Positions 5,645 to 11,245 of a stretch of DNA of 11,245 nucleotides are shown in pieces; position 1 is the stretch's first letter, and each line of letters opens with the position of its first letter. Source of the DNA: an uncultured Bacteriovorax sp. Lineage in GTDB: Bacteria > Bdellovibrionota > Bacteriovoracia > Bacteriovoracales > Bacteriovoracaceae. The position numbers were made by a program, and so were the translations under genes. The notes under the pieces were generated by a model, which saw only the letters and a program-made list of their open reading frames with translations, was not told the origin of the DNA and made no database searches. The DNA lies in NCBI GenBank assembly GCA_943914745.1, contig CALUDF010000064.1, forward strand, positions 1 to 11,245, written 5' to 3'.

Positions 5645-6551
5645 CCTTGCAAAAAATCTCAAGAAATCTTTCGGCGACTTTACTGCAGTCAATGGCATCG
5701 ACCTCAATATTAAAAAAGGTGAATGCTTTGGTCTTTTAGGCCCAAATGGCGCAGGAAAATCAACATTCATCGGCATGACCTATGGGATTGTCCAAAGATC
5801 TGGAGGAGAACTTTCAGTCTTTGGATTTGACCCACATACAAAAGCGCGCGAAATCAAAAGCCGCATGGGAGTTGTCACTCAAGACAATGCCCTTGATGAG
5901 AGCTTAACTGTTTTTGAAAACATGATGATCTATTGCGCTTTCATTGGTGTTGCTCGCCATGAAAGGAAAAAACGCATTGATGACTTGCTTGAGTACATGA
6001 ATCTCTCCCATAAAAAAGATGCGCTCATTCAAACTCTTTCCGGAGGAATGAAGAGGCGCCTCGTTTTTGTCCGTGCACTTTTAGGAAAACCGGAACTTCT
6101 CATTCTCGATGAACCGACAACTGGTCTTGACCCGGCCGTCCGCCACCTGCTGTGGGGAAAAGTTAGAGAGCTTCACCAGAACGGGACAACAATTGTGCTG
6201 ACAACTCACTACATGCATGAAGCAGAAGTGCTTTGTGACCGTCTAGTCATCCTCAATCATGGCACGGTTTCAGCGGAAGGCTCTCCTCAAAGTATGATCA
6301 ACCAACATGCCCCAGGATATGTTGGCATTTTTAAATTAGAAGATAAGAAAAAACTTGAAGCCATTGCAAGTGGCACAGCTCACCTGGACTACCACGAAGA
6401 TGCCTCTGGGCTTTACTTAAGGGCCAAATCACTTACTGATTTAACGGCTTTTCACTCAGACCACGGTCTGTCTCCTCTGCAAATTAGGCCTTCTAATCTT
6501 GAGGACGTGTTTCTTAAATTAACCGGCCAGGAGTTATCATCAGATGCTTAA
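5640..6551 (+). CDS. NodI-like ABC transporter ATP-binding protein
   Basis: This 303-residue nucleotide-binding subunit belongs to an ABC-2 exporter. Motifs are Walker A GPNGAGKS (34-41), Q-loop in VVTQDNALD (79-86), signature LSGGM (133-137), Walker B LLILDEP (153-159), D-loop TGLDP (161-165) and switch His190 in TTHYMHEAE. The stretches GVVTQDNALDESLTVFENM and LSGGMKRRLVFVRALL, together with the C-terminal PSNLEDVFLKLTGQEL, are typical of the NodI/DrrA branch. In rhizobia NodI pairs with NodJ to export lipochitin oligosaccharides; homologues outside rhizobia export unknown molecules and no nod genes occur here. Only the ABC type, not the substrate, can be inferred. The start is GTG 5640, with a weak GGA site about 7 nt upstream and a small hairpin over the start. 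The last 8 nt overlap the permease gene. Confidence 0.9.
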   Translation: MILAKNLKKSFGDFTAVNGIDLNIKKGECFGLLGPNGAGKSTFIGMTYGIVQRSGGELSVFGFDPHTKAREIKSRMGVVTQDNALDESLTVFENMMIYCAFIGVARHERKKRIDDLLEYMNLSHKKDALIQTLSGGMKRRLVFVRALLGKPELLILDEPTTGLDPAVRHLLWGKVRELHQNGTTIVLTTHYMHEAEVLCDRLVILNHGTVSAEGSPQSMINQHAPGYVGIFKLEDKKKLEAIASGTAHLDYHEDASGLYLRAKSLTDLTAFHSDHGLSPLQIRPSNLEDVFLKLTGQELSSDA

Positions 6552-7314
6552 TACATTAAAACTTTGTTTTCATATCACGCGCAGAAACTGGATCGTCTAT
6601 AAAAAAGATCTTGTGGCCAATATTTCGCCGACAGTTGCTGACCCTGCACTCGTCTTAGTTTCCTTGGGGCTGGGGCTGGGCTCATTCATTACCAATGTTG
6701 AAGGCATGACTTACATGCAGTTTCTTGCTCCCGGGCTCACGGTGGCCACAGCTCTCTTTACATCATTCTTTGAAAGTAGTTATGGCTTCTATGTGCGCAT
6801 GACCTATGAAAACGTTTATAAGGCCATGCTGACAACTCCTATTGGAGTCAAAGAAGTCGTCATTGGAGAGATGGTTTGGGTGGGCCTTAAAGGTGCTGTC
6901 ATGGCCGTAGGTGTGGCGATCGTGCTTGCTCTCTTTGGTTTAATGACTAATCCATGGCTGATCCCAACACTGGCGTCCGTAGGCTTTCTTGTTGCCCTTC
7001 CCTGTGGAGCGATGGGACTTCTTTCTTCGGCCCTCGTTCACAACATGAATCAGTTCCAGACAGTCTACTCTTTCCTCATTGCCCCGCTGTACTTTCTTTC
7101 AGGAATATTTTTTCCGATTGGAGAAATGCATCCCGTTGTCAGAGCGATTGCAGAGTTCTTTCCCCTTATTCACGGAGTAAGACTGGCCCAGGCCCTTTTT
7201 TGGGAGCGTGGAATCGCGGAAGCTTTCTTGTATAGTGGAAGTATTCTTCTGGTACAAAGTGCCATTTTTTGTATACTGGCGTACTCACAGATTAAAAAGA
7301 AACTGGTCAATTAG
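6544..7314 (+). CDS. NodJ-like ABC-2 type permease
   Basis: This 256-residue inner-membrane partner of the NodI-like ATPase has the usual family length. The N-terminal amphipathic stretch RRNWIVYKKDLVANISPTVADPALVLVSLGLGLGSF, the TRMT-like YGFYVRMTYENVYKAMLTTPI cytoplasmic loop (about 79-100) and VVIGEMVWVGLKG are typical of NodJ-type permeases. The ABC-2 signature near the C-terminus is FLSGIFFPIGEMHPVVRAIAEFFPLIHGVRLAQALF (about 184-219). Six membrane segments are expected. The ATG overlaps the ATPase reading frame by 8 nt, and an AGGAG site lies about 10 nt upstream within the ATPase gene. The two subunits therefore appear translationally coupled and form a complete transporter as a homodimer of each. 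The stop TAG (7312-7314) overlaps the stop codon of the opposing gene and no terminator is visible between them. Confidence 0.9.
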   Translation: MLNTLKLCFHITRRNWIVYKKDLVANISPTVADPALVLVSLGLGLGSFITNVEGMTYMQFLAPGLTVATALFTSFFESSYGFYVRMTYENVYKAMLTTPIGVKEVVIGEMVWVGLKGAVMAVGVAIVLALFGLMTNPWLIPTLASVGFLVALPCGAMGLLSSALVHNMNQFQTVYSFLIAPLYFLSGIFFPIGEMHPVVRAIAEFFPLIHGVRLAQALFWERGIAEAFLYSGSILLVQSAIFCILAYSQIKKKLVN

Positions 7315-9995
7315 TTATTGGTCGTGCGCTCCAGAATGTCTCTTAAGTCTCTATAGCGCACGGCCGGAGCTGTTTGCTCATCTGAGATTTTAACATCGGC
7401 CGCTGAGTCTTGGCGTGCGACCTTCGGATTGGCTTTCTTATCTTTAAAGTCGACTTTAAACTCTCCGACTTTTCCTTTGACGATAGTCTTATAAATAGGA
7501 GTTCCATCTGCATTCAAGAGAATTTGTCCATCCACCACTTCTGGAATAATTTGTTTAACCATTCCATTTTCCTCAATATAAAACGGCTTTCCAAATTCAG
7601 CGTAAATAAGATCCTTAATTGTCTGATTAAGTTTGGCATGAGTTGTCCCATCAACTTTTGTCAGGACGATGCTTTCTGCTCTCTCACTATTTCCAGAATC
7701 CTCAGAGCTTGAACTTCCTCTATTGGATGTTCTTCCAGCTCGCTCCTCTGAATAATCGCTTCCTGAATCACGAAAGGCCATTGATCTTGAAGCTCCTGAG
7801 CTTCTCATTGAATTATTACCTGAAGAAGAATTCTCTCTATAGCTCTCACGTGCCTCACCAGATGAGTCGTTTTGCTCATTACGAAATTCGTTGACCGAAG
7901 TCCTACTCTGGGCCACGGCCTGTGCTTCTTTTGCCTCTCTTTGCTTCTTCATTTCGGCCAAAGTATTACGGGCATTTTTCAATTCCGCGATAAGAGAGCT
8001 TTGGTCATCCCCTGAAGAGTCCTTTTTTATATCTGATCCTTTATCTCCGTCAGCTATACGCTTTTGAGCACTGGCCAGCCTGTCTTCCAGCTCCGAGATT
8101 TTTCCTGTCATCTGATCGTATTGTGCCTTCTTTACTGAGGTTGCGGCTTGCGCTTTGCCTTCATTATCACTTGGTGCACTTGGAATAAAAGACACGTTGT
8201 TAGAAATTGCTTGTTGAGCAGAAGAACTTGCCCCTTTATTGGCCATCATGCCGTTTTTCTGGGCCATCGAATAGCTATCTACAATTGATGATTTCACCAC
8301 TTCATTATTTGCGGGCAAAGAAGCAATCTTTGGCGCCACTTCAGCAGACTCGGACTTTGATGGGCCTCTATAGCTTGAGCCATTTTCCCCATCGATACCT
8401 TTTCTATAGACCTCTGGAAGAGCCGCCGCGTTTCGCGAGAAACTCTTTACTAAAAGCAAGTCAGAGCCTTTTTCTTTCTCTTTATTTTCACTTAACTTCG
8501 TTGCTGCGATGACCGTGAATTCTTTGTGCGATTTAGACACGGCCCCTCGGTTATCGATCACCAGTATTTTTTTAGAAAGCTGTGTGGCCAGGCTCAATTC
8601 ACTTTTAAAAGAAGCACCATCCCCGTCAGTAAAGAGGTCTTGCCCCATGGAAAGCTTTATCTCGTCTCTGGCAATCCCATTGCTTGTTGTGAAAAGATTG
8701 AAAGTGTTACACCTAGCTACATTCGATGCCATGTCTTCCAAAGACATCATTGGCTTCGTGATTTCCGGTTTTCTCGCTATTAACTTGTCGAACTCACGCT
8801 TATCCGCGATAACCGTCGCATTACCAGTGACATCATCAACGGCAGAGCATAGTTTGGCCATGGTATTGATGTTGCCGCATTTCCCGGCCAGCAATGACTT
8901 AGCCTCACTCTTTCTTAAATTTTCCAAGTCTGTGAGGATTTCCTCTGGTGATTTATTCTCATTTCTTTGCACATAACTTAAAAGCCCTTCCGAAATAGGG
9001 TCTTTTGTTCCACCCGACTTATTGGCAACTGACCTGTCATAATAACTTCTCAGGACAGGGTCAACTCTCAAATAATTCTTATAAATGAACATCATCGCCA
9101 TCTCTGTTCTTTTTTCTGCTGGCCTTGATGAGTCCGCCAAAATCAGAGCAATCTCTTTGAGCATCTGAGTGTCCTGATCCATTGTCTCTTCTGCTCTTTT
9201 CTGGCTTGTTTGCGCAATATAGCCGCTCAATAAGCTTTGCGAAGGCTCATCTTCGCGTTTATTTTGCTTGATATAATCCAAGTAATCAAAGTTGCATCCG
9301 GCCTCTGGGATTTTACAGATGCTTTGGGCAAGCTCATAGCCTTCATCAACCGCACGTGTATTGCAAGTCACACGCCCCTTCTCTGAAGGAATTTCAAGAA
9401 TGTCCTGCCCACATGACTCAGGAACAAAATCTTTTCCGTATTTTTTTGCCGCGTAATTCTTTAGAGTTTCATACTCGATCATTTCAGTGATACCAGACTT
9501 AGAAGTTAAAGCGATCATGTCACGGGCCGCTTTTGCTCTGGCATTTCTAAATAAGATGGCCGCGTCTGCGGACCTAAAATCAATTTTACTCTTTAAACAA
9601 CCTGCAAGACTTACACAAGTATCAGGAGTCAGCTCTTTTGTGTCCCTGATTGTATTGGCCGCATTACACTGAAGCTTGACGAGTGGGTAAATAATTGAGT
9701 CTAAACTTTTATCGCCCAGGCCCTCACCAAAGACGGCGTCTGCGCAGCCCTTTGTTGCATTTTTTTTATAACTTTCAACGAACTCATCACGCGCAGGCTT
9801 GAAATCAAGTTTTGTATAGTCGGTTGCTTTACCAATATGAGGAAATACTTCTTCTTTTTTTGCAAAAGGTTCTATCTGATCAACGAAGCGCACTTTTTCT
9901 TTTTTAAACCCTATAAGTGACGTCGTCTTCGCTTCCTGTGCGTGAAGTGAAAAACTAAGTAGGACTGATAAAAGAATAAAGATCTTCGGTCTCAT
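7311..9995 (-). CDS. Large secreted protein of unknown function with coiled coil and Ser-rich linker
   Basis: This 894-residue protein belongs to no family I recognise. A Sec signal peptide (residues 1 to about 19, RPKIFILLSVLLSFSLHA) directs export. Residues about 84-429 hold all eleven cysteines, an oxidising-compartment-like, mainly helical region with clusters around GCADAVFGEG, CVSLAGCLKS, SCGQD, and KCGNINTMAKLCSAVDD. Residues about 520-615 are polar and Ser/Ala/Asn rich. About 619-695 form a charged heptad-like coiled coil (KISELEDRLASAQKRIAD, LIAELKNARNTLAEMKKQREAKEAQ). About 710-773 are a Ser/Gly/Arg low-complexity linker. About 776-847 form a compact, probably folded C-terminal domain (TIKDLIYAEFGKPFYI, DGQILLNADGTPIYKTIV), and the last 40 residues are charged. 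ATG 9993-9995 is chosen because it starts the signal peptide; ATG 10046 would add 17 residues. There is no ribosome-binding site, but GATAAT ends 6 nt before the ATG, so a leaderless mRNA is possible. The role may be surface or periplasmic scaffolding, which is only a guess. Confidence 0.75.
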   Translation of the reverse strand: MRPKIFILLSVLLSFSLHAQEAKTTSLIGFKKEKVRFVDQIEPFAKKEEVFPHIGKATDYTKLDFKPARDEFVESYKKNATKGCADAVFGEGLGDKSLDSIIYPLVKLQCNAANTIRDTKELTPDTCVSLAGCLKSKIDFRSADAAILFRNARAKAARDMIALTSKSGITEMIEYETLKNYAAKKYGKDFVPESCGQDILEIPSEKGRVTCNTRAVDEGYELAQSICKIPEAGCNFDYLDYIKQNKREDEPSQSLLSGYIAQTSQKRAEETMDQDTQMLKEIALILADSSRPAEKRTEMAMMFIYKNYLRVDPVLRSYYDRSVANKSGGTKDPISEGLLSYVQRNENKSPEEILTDLENLRKSEAKSLLAGKCGNINTMAKLCSAVDDVTGNATVIADKREFDKLIARKPEITKPMMSLEDMASNVARCNTFNLFTTSNGIARDEIKLSMGQDLFTDGDGASFKSELSLATQLSKKILVIDNRGAVSKSHKEFTVIAATKLSENKEKEKGSDLLLVKSFSRNAAALPEVYRKGIDGENGSSYRGPSKSESAEVAPKIASLPANNEVVKSSIVDSYSMAQKNGMMANKGASSSAQQAISNNVSFIPSAPSDNEGKAQAATSVKKAQYDQMTGKISELEDRLASAQKRIADGDKGSDIKKDSSGDDQSSLIAELKNARNTLAEMKKQREAKEAQAVAQSRTSVNEFRNEQNDSSGEARESYRENSSSGNNSMRSSGASRSMAFRDSGSDYSEERAGRTSNRGSSSSEDSGNSERAESIVLTKVDGTTHAKLNQTIKDLIYAEFGKPFYIEENGMVKQIIPEVVDGQILLNADGTPIYKTIVKGKVGEFKVDFKDKKANPKVARQDSAADVKISDEQTAPAVRYRDLRDILERTTNN

Positions 9996-10211
9996 ACTAA
10001 AATTATCGGTAACTCTTCCAATAGACTTTATGTAGACAACTTCCATTTATCCATGAGAGGGGCGATGCTTAAACAAGCATCGCCCCCTTTCCCCAGGGAG
10101 ATTTTATTCATTTCTTTCACTTTCAGCATCAACCTATAGTGAAAATCAGGCCGACACACCAATGACACAGCAAAAATCTCAAACCTCATTTTTTCTTTAA
10201 GACGAATCTAT
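9996..10211. other. Intergenic region between threonyl-tRNA synthetase and the large secreted protein
   Basis: These 216 bases hold one strong hairpin (10059-10086) and no convincing gene. A 53-codon minus-strand frame (10028-10189) runs straight through the hairpin and has only a weak ribosome-binding site, so it is not called. A GATAAT hexamer on the minus strand just before 9995 may be the -10 element of the secreted-protein gene; no good -35 is visible. Confidence 0.5.
10059..10086 (-). terminator. Perfect 12-bp hairpin downstream of the threonyl-tRNA synthetase gene
   Basis: The arms GGGGCGATGCTT (10059-10070) and AAGCATCGCCCC (10075-10086) pair perfectly around a four-base loop. It lies about 125 nt after the synthetase stop codon in the minus direction and 63 nt before the next start codon. 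The flanks are TCTC in the minus direction and CTTTCCCC in the plus direction, so neither side has a proper U tract. A terminator is the likeliest role by position, but efficiency is doubtful; an RNA-stabilising or protein-binding role is possible. Confidence 0.5.
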
Positions 10212-11245
10212 TTATACATAGGCCATGAATTCATCTAAACTGAATTTCTTGTTATCCCGCCCTTCGACTCTTAAATCTCCTCCTGAAAGCTCCTTTTCCC
10301 CAATGACTAAAGAGGCATAAGGGCGAAGCTTGCTCCCGAGGAGAATCCTTTTTGAAAGACTGCTTCCCAGACGTTGATCAATTTTGACTCTCACGCCTTT
10401 TCCCATCAATTCCAATGAAATGGCAGAAGCCCTCTTCATCGCTTCTTCTGAAAGCGGGAAAATCAACAGTTCAATCGGTGCAAGAAAGCGCGGAAGCCTT
10501 CCATCAAAATACTCCAGCAACATGGCAATGAATCTCTCGTGACTTCCCAGTGGGGCGCGATGAATAATCCAGGGCCTCTTCATCTCTCCCTCATGATCTA
10601 TAAACTCCAAATCAAAACGCTCTTTTAAAGGAGAAATAAAATCCAATTGCACCGATCCCATGGACTCTTCCTTAATGCCATCATCATTGAAGAATTTCAT
10701 TTGCACATCAATCTTTGGCCCATAAAAAGCCGCTTCACCAGAAGCTTCATAAAAATCCAGGTCCAATTTAATCAAGGAGGATCTTAAAACCTCCTCGGCC
10801 CTCTCCCATTGTTTTTTATCTCCTAAAAGATCAACTAACTCAGGGTCGTGTTTTGAGAGGCGATAGCGGTATCCCTTTAGCCCTAATTCTTTATAACATT
10901 CCTCATGCAGCCTAAGGACATTCATCACTTCCTTTTCTGCCTCTTCGGGAGAGACATAAATATGAGCATCATTCTGACAAAGACCTCGCACTCGAGAGAG
11001 TCCACGAATTGCTCCACTGGCTTCATTGCGATAAACCTGTCCATATTCAGCGAGGCGAAGAGGAAGCTCCCTGTAACTTCTAGGTCTGGAAGAGAATATT
11101 TTATGGTGATGAGGACAATTCATGGGTCTTAAATAGTAATGGACATGATCCATCTGCATTGGTGGAAACATGTCTTCTTTATAGAAACGTAAGTGCCCAC
11201 TCTTTTCATAAAGCTCAGCTTTAGCAACATGCGGGCTTGAGACTC
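10212..11245 (-). CDS. thrS: Threonyl-tRNA synthetase, N-terminal part outside window
   Basis: About 344 C-terminal residues are visible and the frame is open to the window edge. The enzyme charges tRNA-Thr with threonine in the cytoplasm. In order: SGHLRFYKEDMF, the class II core beginning at RPMNCPHHHKIF with the zinc-ligand Cys, SYRELPLRLAEYGQVYRNEASG with motif 2 continuing through GLSRVRGLCQNDAHIY (second zinc ligand, His), EAAFYGPKIDVQ, and IHRAPLGSHERFIAML (third zinc-ligand His plus motif 3 Arg). The anticodon-binding domain runs from PRFLAPIELLIFPLS to the C-terminus. The PHHHK and QNDAH variants differ from the common PGH and QDDAH forms, and the anticodon-binding domain is divergent (SLSKRILLGSKLRPYASLVIGEKEL). 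The TGS and editing domains, if present, are outside. An internal ATG at 11169-11171 is not the start. No infC, rpmI or rplT follows, unlike many thrS loci. Confidence 0.93.
   Translation of the reverse strand, partial: VSSPHVAKAELYEKSGHLRFYKEDMFPPMQMDHVHYYLRPMNCPHHHKIFSSRPRSYRELPLRLAEYGQVYRNEASGAIRGLSRVRGLCQNDAHIYVSPEEAEKEVMNVLRLHEECYKELGLKGYRYRLSKHDPELVDLLGDKKQWERAEEVLRSSLIKLDLDFYEASGEAAFYGPKIDVQMKFFNDDGIKEESMGSVQLDFISPLKERFDLEFIDHEGEMKRPWIIHRAPLGSHERFIAMLLEYFDGRLPRFLAPIELLIFPLSEEAMKRASAISLELMGKGVRVKIDQRLGSSLSKRILLGSKLRPYASLVIGEKELSGGDLRVEGRDNKKFSLDEFMAYV

Noticed and set aside
7680..7870. Repetitive-looking DNA coding for the Ser/Gly/Arg-rich linker
   Set aside because: Codons vary and no exact tandem unit is present, so it is protein low complexity rather than a DNA repeat or CRISPR-like array.
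8509..8976. A 155-codon plus-strand frame, and others at 8207-8512, 7410-7712 and 7643-7894
   Set aside because: They lie wholly antisense to the large secreted-protein gene, whose signal peptide, coiled coil and cysteine pattern make its frame convincing. The antisense translations show no family features.
10028..10189. A 53-codon minus-strand frame in the thrS downstream region
   Set aside because: It reads straight through the perfect 12-bp hairpin, has only an A-rich weak ribosome-binding site, and its product has no signal peptide or recognisable motif.
1..11245. Mobile element, prophage, defence system or CRISPR array
   Set aside because: No transposase, integrase, nuclease-helicase combination, terminal inverted repeats or spaced direct repeats could be recognised on either strand.

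Overview
This is a bacterial chromosomal segment of moderate G+C (roughly mid-40s percent by eye). It is densely coded on both strands and has no rRNA, tRNA, CRISPR array, transposase or phage gene. Two small Sec-secreted cysteine-containing proteins, a very large secreted protein of no recognised family and a Cdd1-type helix-hairpin-helix protein would fit the Bdellovibrionota (Bacteriovorax/Peredibacter-like). That placement is an impression of style, not a result from a marker gene.

Layout, left to right. (1) 1-1451, plus strand: the 3' part of a PQQ-type glucose/sorbosone dehydrogenase family gene, then a VOC-fold (PhnB-like) gene 9 nt downstream, closed by a rho-independent terminator. 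(2) 1436-2336, minus strand: a GNAT acetyltransferase, and upstream of it a small secreted protein, separated by a strong hairpin. (3) 2337-2457: a short divergent control region with two dyad symmetries. (4) 2458-4854, plus strand: a tightly overlapping three-gene ABC-2 exporter (COG4586-type ATPase, COG4587-type and COG3694-type permeases). (5) 4858-5560, minus strand: a four-cysteine secreted protein and the HhH/Cdd1 protein. (6) 5640-7314, plus strand: a second, unrelated two-gene ABC-2 exporter of the NodI/NodJ type. (7) 7311-9995, minus strand: an 894-residue secreted protein of unknown function whose stop codon overlaps that of the NodJ-like gene. (8) 9996-10211: an intergenic region with a 12-bp perfect hairpin. 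(9) 10212-11245, minus strand: threonyl-tRNA synthetase, cut off at its N-terminal side by the window edge.

Functionally the window carries two complete ABC-2 export machines with different architectures. Each is translationally coupled by overlapping genes, and each has its 3' end facing minus-strand genes for secreted proteins of unknown role. The substrates cannot be read from the sequence, and the secreted neighbours carry Sec signal peptides, so they are unlikely to be cargo. No new defence or mobile system was identified. The most open questions are the 894-residue secreted protein, the G6-CT-C6 palindrome in the candidate promoter of the tripartite exporter, and the hairpin with a small ORF upstream of the acetyltransferase.
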